From positions 12,386,079 through 12,450,078 of the forward strand of contig NC_135356.1 of assembly GCF_051622035.1 (NCBI RefSeq): a DNA stretch of 64,000 nt. Direction: 5' to 3'. Numbering within the stretch: the stretch's first letter is position 1; every line of letters starts with the position of its first letter. Shown piece by piece: positions 1-10,295 of the stretch. Source of the DNA: Arctopsyche grandis (Eukaryota > Arthropoda > Insecta > Trichoptera > Hydropsychidae). The position numbers and the translations under genes are program-made. The notes beneath the pieces are model-generated. The model saw only the letters and a program-made list of their open reading frames with translations, made no database searches and had not been told where the DNA came from.

Positions 1-254
1 ACTGACAAGAAAGCAGACAGTGTGCAGAGCCAATTCACAGTATGCAGAGAGAGCAGATCTACCATAGAATCTTCAAAGGAAACGGTGCAACCTGTGACGG
101 TGACATCGCAAGTCCGTGACGCAGAACTAGCAGCACGTACGAGTACAACTCAAGATCCAAGCAGATCCAGCACTATGTGTATATCATCATCAAGTTTCAT
201 CAACAAAAAGGAGAAAGAGCTCAAAAACCTATTTACAATTGAATATATATTATA
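1..254 (+). CDS. Unidentified open frame at the left edge, possibly a C-terminal coding remnant
   Basis: Frame 1 is open from the first base to a TAA at 252-254 and would encode about 83 residues, entering from outside the window. It is rich in Ser, Thr, Gln, Lys and Glu, and its base composition is far less AT-rich than the DNA after it. The first Met in frame is an unlikely start because the frame is open to the edge. I recognise no domain. Directly after the stop the DNA turns AT-rich, as at a gene or retroelement end. It could be the last exon of a host gene, the end of a retroelement ORF, or chance. Confidence 0.3.
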
Positions 255-534
255 ATATATAGATTACATATACAAAATGTTTTACAATGTAACAAAGATA
301 AACAAATATTGTTACCGACGATTTATTTATGTAGATGAGATGTAACAAGTTCATTATAAAATGACGAATTCACTTTTAGATACCGTCCATATTAAAGATG
401 ATGCCGATGGCATAATCATCGCTCTTGTACAAAACATGCAGAATGAATCTCTGGCAGCGTCCCATTGGCTCCGAAGCTGAGAAACGAAAACGACCTTCTT
501 TTTTACATATAATTACTATTGTAACAAGTGAACA

Positions 535-573
535 TATATAAAGGATCCTCTTAGTGTTAGTACACAATCAGTG
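535..573 (+). promoter_or_regulatory. Candidate TATA plus initiator core promoter
   Basis: A TATATAAAGG box (535-544) is followed by an insect-type initiator TCAGTG (568-573), about 35 bases from the T of the TATA box to the A of the initiator. A TGTAACAAGT-like word occurs at about 341 and again at about 520. No obvious gene follows, because downstream lies a long inverted repeat. The promoter may therefore belong to an unrecognised retroelement LTR or to a small transcript. Weak but well-formed motif evidence. Confidence 0.3.
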
Positions 574-762
574 TTTTCATACCTCGTAGCTCTCTGCGGT
601 ACATTTAGCGCGGTGAATTAAGATTAAATTTTGATTTGACATTCGAACTGTCAAAGTGAAATGAACGCAAAAGCGATTGCCATGCGAACCTTCTCGGATG
701 CGAACGTCAGATGGGCTGACAGATTCCCGCGAACTCCTCGCGAAGACCACAAACAACGGCCA

Positions 763-2179
763 GCATATCTAAGTTTCCCGTCCGTTTTTGCTTTGCCACC
801 GGTGTCGCGTCGATAGCTCACACACACACTAACAGACATTTGTTTACGTTTTCACATTTGACAGTTGACGTGTGTGTACTCCATACTGCGGCATATATAA
901 TACATTAATGAGTCAGTGTACACTTTTCTTCGAAGCCGTTGATATAGCTGAACACCATCTTACCCCTCTATCATGTCCAACTTTTCTAAAGAATACAAAC
1001 ATAACCCCCTGAGTTCCACATCAGATGACGGTTTATCCATAAAGCTTTTTGCCGGGATGGATTTCATTGTATGCTGGTCTAACAAATTCAAGGTGGATCG
1101 TTTCCAAGTGATTTCAATACTATTTTCATAGTATAGTGGATGTGGTGGAGGCAGTTATCATATATAATGCAATTGTCCGACCACATTTTATGTGTTGTGG
1201 ATCTTTTCTGTAGGCTAGGCTAAGATAGGCTACAAACATTACAGAATAGAGCCACGAAGAGTATCTTAGATGCACATAAATAGGTATATTAGTATAAGAT
1301 CTGTGTTAAAGTATTTTATAAATTTGATGATACTCTGAAAATATATATGTCGGTTTTTATTTATAAGTTAGATAAGAAAATGTTACCTAGGTATTTCGAT
1401 AGATATTTTATTAGAGGTATGGGGGAAGGCGAGTGCAACAGTGATGGTGTTGTTTATTCTGACGAAGAGAATGCTTCCCGCAAAACGGTGACTGACCATG
1501 TATCGCATTGGTACTGCCAGAACCCCGGCGGTCACCACAGAGGATTACATTTACATAAATATAGCATTAGAGGTAGCAATAAATCACAGAATTTAAAATT
1601 AAATAAGAGTAGGAAAAACGTGTATGTATGGAAGTGTTGTTACTTATAATAACCTGCCTAAGTTTATCAATATTACAAGTATATTTGTAATTTCATCTGG
1701 CAGCTTATTATAAGTAAGTATGTGGTCGGACAATTGCATTATATATGATAACTGCCTCCACCACATCCACTATACTATGAAAATAGCATTGAAATCACTT
1801 GGAAAAGATCGACCTTGAATTTGTTAGACCAGCATACAATGAAATCCATCCCGGCAAAAAGCTTTATGGATAAACCGTCATCTGATGTGGAACCCACGGG
1901 GTTATGTTTGTATTCTTTAGAAAAGATGGACACGATAGAGGAGGGGCAGTAGATGTTAGATATGCGTTCAGCTATATCAGCGGCTTCGAAGAAAAGTGAC
2001 TGACTGACTGACTCATTAATGGATTATATATGTCGCGGTATGAATGCACACACGTCAAATGTCAAATGTAAAAACGTAAACATTATGTCTGTTTGTGTGA
2101 GTGTGTGTGTGAGCTATCGACGCGAAACCGGTGGCGAGTCTAGTAATTACGTCAATTCGGATGGGAAACTTAGATATGC
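763..2179. mobile_element. Long inverted-repeat (fold-back) element
   Basis: Sequence 763-1185 is repeated in inverted orientation at 1719-2179, with small indels and mismatches. The outer arm ends are GCATATCTAAGTTTCCCG on the left and its complement at about 2163-2179; the inner ends are GTCCGACCAC and GTGGTCGGAC. The spacer of roughly 530 bases contains a decayed LINE reverse-transcriptase tail. Arms of more than 400 bases with no transposase between them suggest a fold-back element or an inverted duplication of an older LINE insertion. Confidence 0.7.
1150..1425 (+). pseudogene. Decayed non-LTR retrotransposon reverse-transcriptase C-terminus
   Basis: Across interrupted frames one reads IYNAIVRPHF, then LQNRATKSILDAHK, then FIYKLDKKMLPRYFDRYF. 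The last two resemble the RT thumb and tail of the LINE remnant at 22.2-23.2 kb, which has FVYKLDHKLLPKYFKDY. Stops and frameshifts make it inactive. It sits in the spacer and left arm of the long inverted repeat, and its first part (NAIVRPH) is included in the arm. Confidence 0.55.
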
Positions 2180-2499
2180 GAAGTGGAACGAAAAAAAAAA
2201 CGGTTCGGATCCCTGGTTATAATGTTATAAGATCGCCATCTACCGAATGACTGAGGCTAGTGGATGTTTTATGTTAGGAGAGGCATCTAGCGAAAATCAT
2301 TTGGATACATATATTCGATGAAAGTTTTATTCGTAGTTGTTGATTTCAAACAGAGTCCATTCCTTTGAAACACCTATATATTTGTACTGAGTACAAATAA
2401 TATTTATTCTTATTATTTAATACTGATCATTTCAATAAAATAATACTGACCATTTAATTAAATATGTATATCTATAGAAGTGACCATTAGAATATTATA

Positions 2500-3060
2500 G
2501 TAGACAGCGAGGCACGAGCAATTTTTGAAAAAGGGGGGAGGGCAGTAGAAAAATAATTCAGGGCAGGGATGTTATTTCAGCTTTTTCCGGTCTCTTTTTT
2601 AGTCTCTGCGTGTATTTTATTAGACCATTTTTATTTGGGAAGAAGTTTCTAATTGACATGTTTAAACTTATTGTAGTTTCTGCTGGCCTAATCTTTTAGT
2701 AACGAATAGTTTATTTGATTAAAATGTTCAAACCAAAGTTCCTGGCCTGGACAGATCTGGGGGGGGGGGGCAATACCACTCCCCCTCCACCTCTCAAATA
2801 ACATCCCAGATTCAGGACAGTGTTTTAAGGATTGCAATAAATTAGGGGGGTTGAATATAAAAATGAACACTCTTTTCCACTATTAAAAGTTCGTTGACAT
2901 TTTCTAAACGGAATTGATATGTAATTTGAAGCTAAAGTCAACGTTTTATAATGTTTCAATGTTGTATTGACTGCTAAAAAATTGGGTGCTATTTGAAAAG
3001 TTACTAATATGCTTTGATAGAAAAAGAAAACGGGCATAAAACTGCATCACTAACAAGAAA
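2500..3060. other. Unclassified AT-rich spacer with a G homopolymer
   Basis: I see no gene here. A run of about ten G (2760-2770) abuts C-rich sequence and is the only notable local composition. The open frames on both strands are short and of unremarkable composition. Confidence 0.4.
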
Positions 3061-3066
3061 AAAAAA

Positions 3067-3494
3067 GTGTATAACAAACAACGTTCTATTTTCCCAATAT
3101 TATTAGATACATATCAGGAAGGCCTAACAGGTAAACCCCAATGCGCCTTCCTAGCCAATTACAAGCAATGCACCATTTTTATTACACAAGTCGCTGAATT
3201 ACGAGACACTGAAAACCTCGAAATTAACGAGACATCTATGAATTTTTGTAAATAAATTTTATTGTACATAAATCGTACTCAAATAATGGTGACATAGAGG
3301 GTAGTGTGGGGTTTTAGCCAATTTAAAACTCTGATAGGAAATGATCGACTTGGAGTCACAAATATCCAAGTCTGACCAGCAGCATTACAGATAATATACT
3401 CGGAATAAATTCTTTTCAATCGAGGTCAACTGACGGTTTCGAACCCAGCGACCTCTCGGCACTAGGAAAAAGCCCATCCACTGAGCCATGCTGT
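3067..3494 (-). repeat. tRNA-derived SINE (diverged copy)
   Basis: Read on the minus strand, the element starts with a tRNA-like pol III promoter: box A TGGCTCAGTGG (complement of 3478-3488) and box B GGTTCGAAACC (complement of 3435-3445). A body follows containing the words GACTTGGATATTTGTGACTCC and CTGATTT-like sequence, shared with the copies at 5.3, 15.8 and 56.1 kb. The far end carries the family's 3' word GGTTTACC-x-TTAGGCCTTCCTG. The box spacing is that of a tRNA head, but it does not fold into a full tRNA. Confidence 0.75.
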
Positions 3495-3545
3495 TGTGAC
3501 CATAACACCGACGAGTAGCCTACCTCTACTCTACCTACTCATGAC

Positions 3546-3713
3546 TAGTCTTCGGTGGTGGAGTTTCCATTTCCCAGGAAAGAGGGTTAGCTATTGTTAA
3601 TTACTATTGTCCTACAAAGCTAGAGATCAAAAATAGACACTGGCAATAGAAATCGACAATAGTGAACTTTTTCTTTTTAGGCGAAAGCATCCTGACCGCC
3701 TTGCCTTTCCTTA
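3546..3713. mobile_element. Small hAT-type MITE, first of a head-to-tail series
   Basis: It starts TAGTCTTCGG and ends TCCTTA, and is flanked on both sides by ACTCATGAC (3537-3545 and 3713-3721). The 8-bp part CTCATGAC is the expected hAT target-site duplication. The interior shares TTTCCATTTCCCAGGAAAG and ATTGTCCTACAAAGCTAGAG with the next element. It has no coding capacity. Confidence 0.6.
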
Positions 3714-3721
3714 CTCATGAC

Positions 3722-3877
3722 TAGAGACCGGCGGTGCGTTTCCATTTCCCAGGAAAGATGATTGACTAACGTCAATTACTATTGTCCTACAAAGCTAGAG
3801 ATCACAAAAAAGGATGATAATAGAAATTGACATAAGTAAAAAGTGAACCCATTTTTGCAATCTGGCGCCGATCCTTA
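3722..3877. mobile_element. Small hAT-type MITE, second of the series
   Basis: Starts TAGAGACCGGCGG and ends CGCCGATCCTTA, an imperfect terminal inverted repeat. It is bounded by the same CTCATGAC octamer (3714-3721 and 3878-3885) as its neighbours. It shares its interior with the 3546-3713 element, so the two are related copies. Confidence 0.65.
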
Positions 3878-3885
3878 CTCATGAC

Positions 3886-4032
3886 TAGAGCCCGGATAAC
3901 CAAGGTGCCATTTATTGTTCAAATGTTGTAAACGCATAGGTTTGTTGAAAACGTTAAAGGTTTGCCGAACCTTTCTTACAAAGCATTTACAACAATTGAA
4001 CAATGAGCGGCACCTTGGCTATCCGTACTCTA
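3886..4032. mobile_element. Palindromic hAT-type MITE, third of the series
   Basis: Termini are TAGAG...CTCTA, with near-complete palindromic arms (CGGATAACCAAGGTGCC against GGCACCTTGGCTATCCG). It is flanked by CTCATGAC at 3878-3885 and 4033-4040. It belongs to the family also found at 16635, 28242, 41350, 55291 and 61689; members share GTTCAATTGTTGTAAATGC and GGTTTGCCGAACC-type words. Non-autonomous: it has no ORF. Confidence 0.8.
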
Positions 4033-4074
4033 CTCATGACATATCTTATTGTGGATGTATGTATGTACATACAT

Positions 4075-4237
4075 CAGTGGCGGCTCATCCATATGGGCTG
4101 TGGGCTGCAGCCCTCCCAGTATAGAACATATGCATGCTATTTTTGTTTACATTCGGTCACCGGCATGGTCAACAAGCTACCACAGTCCGATTCATCTCTG
4201 CAGCCCCACTACTGTGAATTCCCACGAGCCGCCATTG
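4075..4237. mobile_element. hAT-like MITE with CAGTGGCGGCTC termini
   Basis: It starts CAGTGGCGGCTC and ends GAGCCGCCATTG, a terminal inverted repeat with one mismatch at the third base. Flanking octamers are ACATACAT and ACATATAG (6 of 8 identical). It lies only 34 bases from the series of three MITEs to its left. A second inner inverted pair (GGGCTGCAG and CTGCAGCCCC) continues the arms. Confidence 0.6.
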
Positions 4238-4320
4238 ACATATAGCAAACGTAATCAGAAGACTATTAGTATTTAAAAAATATCTTTGGGTATATATACA
4301 AGCTAGAACAATAGGAAATA

Positions 4321-4485
4321 AATGAAACGGATCTCGCTAAGAACGCAGTAGGTGCTCTGACTCAAATACGATTTCCAGAATCTCGAAACAATCGCCAGAA
4401 TGCGAAGATTTTGGCTAACGACCCGGACACTCGTCGAGAATTCTCAGAGTGGTCGGCCGAAGACAAAATTTCGCGATTCGAATAA
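4321..4485 (+). other. Short coding-like open frame without a start, unknown
   Basis: A frame of 54 codons ends at TAA 4483-4485. Its composition is balanced and codon-like: the peptide contains ALTQIRFPESRNNRQNAKIL and DPDTRREFSEWSAEDKISRF. There is no ATG, and I saw no clear splice site. It may be a fragment of a transposon protein or of a retrocopied gene. The identity is not recognised. Confidence 0.25.
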
Positions 4486-4804
4486 TGGGCCTTAAGATTT
4501 GTGATCTGACATGGTTCTGGCGCACCGTATGGTTAATCGTTCCTCAAAGGAAGTATTGTTTATACGATCGACTGGTGCAATGAGGTGATGATACGCGATT
4601 CCCGGACAAATGTTTACGTTGGGCCCACCATGTATCTATCTGCCAGCGAGCCGGCAAACCGCCACTCCCCAATCTGTAAAATATAATAATATACCACATG
4701 AAAATAATACCTATCCATCCAAAAATCCGATCCAGGAAATTGCCCCCTCTTTGATTTTAAATGATTTTTATTGTTCATATATTATGTTCACAATACATAT
4801 TAAG

Positions 4805-5178
4805 TCTATGTTATATATATAAAATTGAATGTCTCTTTGTCTGTCTGTCTGTCTCGTATAGGCTCCTAAACCACTCAACCGATTACGATGGAACTTTCAG
4901 GATTTGATGTATGCATGTCCTGGAGGCTTACTGTGAAATAAACACGGGAAAAAACCTCTTAATAATAATAGTCGTAATTACGATTTTACCATGAAGCGCC
5001 ATTGTGTAGTCAAGGAAATGTGTTTGTTGGTAGCCGCGTTACCAGTTGTTTCACGACTACACGGTGTTGAAGAGACGTTACTCCGTGGCGTTAAGTGCCA
5101 ACCATCACTTGAAACGGGAACGGGAACGGGAATTGCATGCCTTATTCTGGTATTGTAACGCATGCCTGGTTCAGCTAG
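4805..5178 (+). mobile_element. Non-autonomous Helitron-like element
   Basis: The 5' region carries the (GTCT)n run, then TCGTATAGGCTCCTAAACC and CCGATTACGATGGAACTTTC, which are typical of widespread insect Helitron-N elements. The 3' end is GCATGCCTGGTTCAGCTAG followed by T, fitting the CTAG-3' terminus. A second member with the same head and tail lies at about 11555-11839. It has no Rep/helicase coding. The exact 5' base is uncertain. Confidence 0.65.
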
Positions 5179-5267
5179 TTCTAAATAAAAAATAATGTGT
5201 AAAATAGCTACTGATCCAGTGATCATTATCTATTTTACACACTATTTTTCTTGTTAGTATTTAACCA

Positions 5268-5632
5268 GCGGAATAAACTAGTGGTGAGCATACATATGAT
5301 GCTTTGAATAAAGTACTCACGGGTTCAAATCCTACTGCTTTCTGCTGGCCACACCTTGGATTTTTGACTCCAGGTCGATAGTTTCTTATCACAGTTTGCC
5401 AATTTATCTGATTTTCATTGAAACAATTCCGACAAATTGGCAACCTTACCCATTTTCTCTCAAATATCGAGTTTTCAGCACTCTGAATTGTATAAAATGC
5501 TGCAAATTTAAAAAATCTGAACATTAATGTATCTATGAATGCTGATTGATATGTATTTTCTGATTTTCGCTGAATTGTTTAAAGATACTGCAAATTTACA
5601 AATTTGACCATAGATCTCTCTGTGGATATTAA
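5268..5632 (+). repeat. tRNA-derived SINE, plus strand
   Basis: Box A-like TAGTGGTGAGCA (5279-5290) and box B GGTTCAAATCC (5322-5332) form a tRNA-type pol III promoter. The body (TTTCTGCTGGCCA, TTGACTCCAGGTCGA, TTTATCTGATTTTCATTG, ACCCATTTTCTC) matches the complement of the copy at 15.7-16.1 kb almost word for word. The 3' side runs into ATTTATTT-rich tail sequence. Confidence 0.75.
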
Positions 5633-5639
5633 TGTATTT

Positions 5640-5985
5640 ATTTTTATTTATTTATTTTATTTTATTTATTGAAAAATCAACAGACAACAGGATGTACATA
5701 GATATGTATAAAAAACAAATAGTAAATATATAATATATGTAACATCCAAGTCTAATAACAGATTTTTACAAAGATTATAAAAAAAATGAAAAAGATAAAT
5801 ATAAGGAAAACAAATGAAAAAGAAAAGAATAAAGGCAAAATATGTAAGACATTGCATAATTAAACTATAGTATTAAAATATTGGAAAAAGGTTATAAAAT
5901 AGAATATAAGAAGAAATTGAAATTTACAAATATAAAACAAATGTACTTTGTATGATACTAATAATATTTGTATCAAATGTACAAT
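5640..5985. repeat. ATTTATTT tail and A-rich retroposon-like sequence
   Basis: A (TTTA/TTTAT) tract (5637-5668) is followed by A-rich sequence and ends at a fragment of the SINE 3' module (ATTGGGGTTACCTGTTAGGCC at about 6007). It looks like the 3' part of a minus-strand retroposon abutting the SINE at 5268-5632. No coding potential is seen. Confidence 0.35.
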
Positions 5986-5989
5986 GTTT

Positions 5990-6430
5990 CTGGCCAGAAA
6001 GGGGCATTGGGGTTACCTGTTAGGCCTTCCTGGTATAATATTGAAGCGTATGCGGAAAGGAACTGCCGCGGCGGTTATCTCAAACGACGTGCCGTTTGAC
6101 ATAATTGGTTTCGAGGATTATCTCCAGGCAGTCGGCTAACAATGGAGAACACCGAATTGACTCAATGGTCGTTTATGGCAATCGGTCGCTTCCTGCTAGA
6201 GTTCTCAGAACTGACAGCGCGAAAGCGTGGGACTGCGTGCCTTGGAACGTGGGACTGTATGTCCGTGTACGTCAGTGAGCGACCTGCCCTTTATAAGCAG
6301 CTACTTAGGCCATATCAAGGCATTCTGGACGGAGCACTGACTGTGTGTGGATCTCCTTAATCACCCAATAAATGCTGTGAAGCGACTTTGGCCTTTTATT
6401 TGGATCCTCCACCTACCCCTACGCAAAAAT
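5990..6430 (+). pseudogene. Unclassified transposon protein remnant (copy A)
   Basis: With one frame change this region reads ALYKQLLRPYQGILDGALT, then INAVKRLWPFIWI, then PLRKNI. The same protein pattern is found on the minus strand at about 59.15-59.40 kb (ALYKKIHTVDKIFWSEQWF, INALKRLWPFIWI, PLRNNI). Two diverged copies of the same coding remnant point to an unidentified mobile-element protein. Both are broken by stops. The family is not recognised. Confidence 0.45.
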
Positions 6431-6449
6431 ATTAATATCGTGTTTTAAT

Positions 6450-7015
6450 GTTAGCATATGTGTTACAGTGAAGTGTATCTTTCAGTTGTTATATATTTCG
6501 ACCAGTTGGAATATATTTCATGTAACCTGGTACCAACTACCGTTATAGTTGAAGTGTATTTTCAGTTGTAATATATTCTGTCTAACCCACGTAAGTTGAT
6601 TCATATGGCGAATTACATTCGATCTGGTCAAAATATATTACGACTGAAAATATAGTTCAACTATAAGTTGGTATCAGGTTAGATGGAGAGGTTAGGTTTT
6701 CGTGAAAACGTCACTCGACCAGTGAATTGAATGGAAAGTCACATTTTTAGAGCTATCTTAATACGGCACTCATTACCTTGATTCGAAATACCTAACAAAT
6801 ATTAACGCATTATTGATTTCTAAAGCATTCGTAAAACATCGGAGCTGTCAAAACTCAACTGTTATATTACAACTGGCGCACATTGTTGAAAGTGTATTTG
6901 TGCTTGTAGAGTTATAATTTACTAGTTCAGTTGTAATCGAATATGAATGACCAAAAACGCCAGTTGGAATATACATATGTATGACAACTGAAAATACACT
7001 TCGACTTTAACATAT
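6450..7015. mobile_element. Short inverted-repeat element, copy 1 (about 560 bp)
   Basis: The ends carry inverted copies of a GAAGTGTATTTTCAGTTGT module followed by ATATATT and CCAGTTGGAA. The central part (GGCGAATTA, GTTGGTA-CAGGTTAGATG, CGTGAAAACGTCACTCG, GCGCACATTGTTGAAAGT) is repeated in the same order at 35805-36345. It has no ORF. A TIR-type MITE is the simplest reading; the superfamily is not determined. Confidence 0.65.
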
Positions 7016-7019
7016 ACAG

Positions 7020-7800
7020 AACTATAAGAAAAAAAGGCTCAAAAATCTATTTAGAATTATTATAAACGTTAATAATACATTTTATACATATACATATGTG
7101 TATTATTTATAACTAAAGACTACTTAAAGTCCATTATCTAAAGATTGTCTTTTGGTAATCTGTGCTAATAATACCTGAGGAGTATAGACATCTTATTGTA
7201 ATCACCGAGACTATTTACAAGTGTTAGTAGATATGCTTATTGGTGATTCTGTCATAGAATGTCCTGGTTAATTTTTTAGTAATGTCTAAAACTAACAGAA
7301 TACTATTTTGAGACAAGTCTTTTTAGGTTTACTGATCCATTCCCCGTCACTTTTTTTTCAAATACGAACACATACATATTGTTTGTTTTCAACTTTAATT
7401 CAAAACATTCACACATTAGTTAATTTGATAAAAAATATACTGAATCGTTTGCGAAGTAAACCTTAGAAGAGGCTTGTAAAAATTAAGCACCGTTTAATTT
7501 TAATCCTTTTAAAAATTTTAAAAACCTTTCTAAAATTATATAGATTTTAGTGTGAAATAACCAAGCGAATGTAGATTCGTTATTCATTAGATTTTTTCTC
7601 CTGAATCGAGGTCCTTCATTTACCATGGGCCCCGGGGAATTTCCCCTCCCCCTGTCATCCCCAGTATGTATGTAAATACTTAATAACAATCCAAAAGTAT
7701 TTCAATTTATTAAAATATGATTAGTAAGATTACATTAAATTTTATATATATTTATTTATATATATTTTATAAAAAAATTGATGGAGATTTGTCTGCAGAC
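7020..7800. other. Gene-free AT-rich interval
   Basis: I see no supported gene or repeat unit. A short GC-rich tract (ATGGGCCCCGGGGAATTTCC, about 7624-7643) is the only compositional feature. Confidence 0.4.
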
Positions 7801-7804
7801 AAGT

Positions 7805-8570
7805 CTCTGTTCGACACGAAAAATGGTTCAGAGACGAGATATGACTTTTATTATAGATCTATGCCCAGTAAACACGAATCTGGTAATAAAAAATGTTGAT
7901 TGGCTCGAGATTCGGAGATGTGTTTTTTAAATCTTGGTGTTGTTCGGTCGATGTCTCAAAATCTGTCAATTTTCTGTTCAAAATGGATATAAGAATCTAT
8001 AGTTGGGTATTTTCTCTTCCATTTACTACTTTTAAGTACTTTTCAGCATTCAAATCTTTCTAAGTAGTTGCCCAGTTCAAATCAAAAGTCAAAAGTACGT
8101 ATTTTCACTTGTGATTTTTTCCCACTGTTAATACTATTTTATATTAAGTTTTTTCTATTGAAACATGTTTATTGGGATAGTGTTCTGACCATACTATTTT
8201 TTGTTTTTGTTTAAAACGATTAATTGAAAGTGTGCTGAGCTTTAAATCGGTAAAATTGCGAGCAAAAAGCTCATACTAGTATTTACTCGTATTTACACGA
8301 ATCTGAAGTGAATTGATAGGGAAAATTTATTAAATTATCTTTATATGAGAATTAAATAAAATTGCACTTAGAAAAATCATATTTCGATTATTCTTTTGGA
8401 TTAATAACATAAATTCTATTGATAACTGGCTTACCTCGATAAAAAAACGATTTTTTTTTAAACATTTTTTATTACCAGATTCATGTTCACTGGGCATATA
8501 CTTATGTATCTATATGAAAAGTCAAATCTCATCTCTGAACCAAAAAAAAGTCGTCATTTGTCGAACAGTG
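7805..8570. mobile_element. Long-TIR element with CTGTTCGAC termini, copy 1
   Basis: The left end (TCTGTTCGACACGAAA, GGTTCAGAGACGAGATATGAC, ATGCCCAGTAAACACGAATC) is inverted at the right end (ATTCATGTTCACTGGGCAT, TCTCATCTCTGAACC, TTGTCGAACAGTG), giving TIRs of roughly 100 bases. A second copy, in opposite orientation, lies at 25366-26135. No transposase is present. CACTG-type ends fit EnSpm/CACTA- or Chapaev-like DNA transposons, but no clean target duplication was found. Confidence 0.65.
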
Positions 8571-8579
8571 TAATTGATA

Positions 8580-9470
8580 AATAAACTTAGTATTATTGCG
8601 GTTTTATTATGTCGGTTTCATTGGGCTGACCCACTCATCACGTGAATTTAGTTTTGACATTTGCTAAAATTGAGTCATTATTATACATATATTCATGTAA
8701 TTCATTACAAGAAAATAGCCCCAATTTCCTTTAATAAAAATCTCCATTTTTGAATTATTATTTTTTTATAAACAAATTTAATCACAAGCGGAACTGACTA
8801 AAAATACTTATGTTATATACTTTATAGATAAAATCTTAAAATAATAAAATTATTTTAAGTTCATTATTCATTTTTTATTATTTTATAAATTTTCATATCA
8901 TTGTGTGAATTTACATGTGTATATTTTGTAAACGGTTGTGGCGATTGTTGAGAAGCACTGTCGAGTTTAATATAATGGCATTCGAGATACTAGATCTGCT
9001 TTAAAGATGCCTCTCCGTAGAGAATTTTCCCGCCTGTAAAATTTTAAAGTCGGGCTTTGAAAAATCAAATATAACTTTTATTCCGTTTTCTAAATTCATT
9101 AAATCAACATTGAAACTGATTTTGAAACGCGTCAGATTAATCCATCGATTTAGATTAATCCAAAAATTTAAAAAGTTAAAATATTTATTATGCTTTTGAT
9201 AATTTATCGTTTAATATGATACTTCACGTGAAAATTTTCCATTTGGTAAAAATAATAGGCATGTTAATATAAGTTTAGTAATATTGAATTTTTAACGTGA
9301 AATTTGATATACAATTATTTCTACCTAAATACAGCCAAATTTCGCAATAACGAATACCTAAGTAAAGAAATATACATCCAGTTTTATAATAACAAATTTT
9401 CACTATATATACATATATTTATATTGTAGATCATTACAAATTGCACTTACTGATATTAGTAATTCAATTT
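8580..9470. other. Gene-free AT-rich interval
   Basis: Strongly AT-rich with no coding frame, no clear repeat unit and no structured motif that I could support. Confidence 0.4.
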
Positions 9471-9479
9471 TATATAAGT

Positions 9480-9700
9480 ACTAGATGTTTTACCTGGCTT
9501 CGCTCGGTATTTGTAATATAAACCGCTGAAACATGACTAATCTAATAGTAAACATTTCATTAAATTTATTTGAATAGTTTTATTTTATTTAAATTTATTT
9601 GAACATTCATTTGTTTTTTTATTAAGTTTAACGTCACGGATTCTACGAGCCAAAACTTACATACATAAAAAGCCTCTTTCGAAATTATATATTAGAAAAT
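9480..9700 (-). mobile_element. Helitron-like 3' end (minus strand), diverged copy
   Basis: Starts CTAGATGTTTTACCTGGCTTCGCTCGG; read on the minus strand this ends CCGAGCGAAGCCAGG...CTAG, with a small GC-rich near-palindrome a few bases before CTAG, as expected of a Helitron 3' terminus. Related copies lie at 10100, 37010, 44575 and 54475. The inner part (GTCACGGATT, AAAACTTACATAC) is shared with several of them. Confidence 0.55.
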
Positions 9701-9869
9701 ACGAGTATGGCAGTTAATAGATTTTCATTCTATACATATCTACTATTGATAGTAAAAATATAATATGTCTACAGCCACAGGAATTGTGTACAATATATGA
9801 TGGTATAGAATACATAGAATAATGCATATAATTTAAAATGAATTTTATTTACATTTACATCCATTGATT

Positions 9870-10295
9870 GAAGTATGGCGCGATGAAAAGCGATGTCATC
9901 TTTACCAATTTTCCAAGAAAGATTTTCATTCTAGTACTTCTCATTTTCGTGGATCATAACACATTTTATCTATAATTGTACATATGTACATAAATACTTA
10001 TTTTCATGTGAATTTTGATTTGTGTTTTCAAAAGTCACTATAGGATTTTGAGTGAACTAAATCGTTTTACAAAATAAGGAGAATAAGTTATATTTAACTA
10101 GTGTTTTTACCCGGCTTCGCTCGGTATTTGTAATATAAATATCGCTTAAACATGGCCAATCTAATAGTAAACATTTTATTAAATTTATTTGAATAGTTTT
10201 ATTTTATTTGAATATTTATTTGTTCGAGGACGTCACGGATTTACGTACCAACAACAATTACATAGTTATTAAGTCTCTTTCGAATAATTTAATAT
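9870..10295 (-). mobile_element. Helitron-like element with shared flank, copy 2
   Basis: This stretch and 44345-44760 are colinear copies. Both contain AAAAGCGATGTCA, TTCTCATTTTCGTGGATC, GTCACTATAGGATTTTGAGTG and then ACTAGTG with the CCCGGCTTCGCTCGG terminus. The similarity continues past the presumed Helitron end, so the mobile unit is larger than the terminus alone or two elements moved together. Confidence 0.55.

Noticed and set aside
3435..3488. tRNA-like box A and box B, possible tRNA gene
   Set aside because: No cloverleaf or acceptor stem can be closed, and the head is attached to a body shared by other copies, so it is a SINE. The same applies at 5279, 16064 and 56142.
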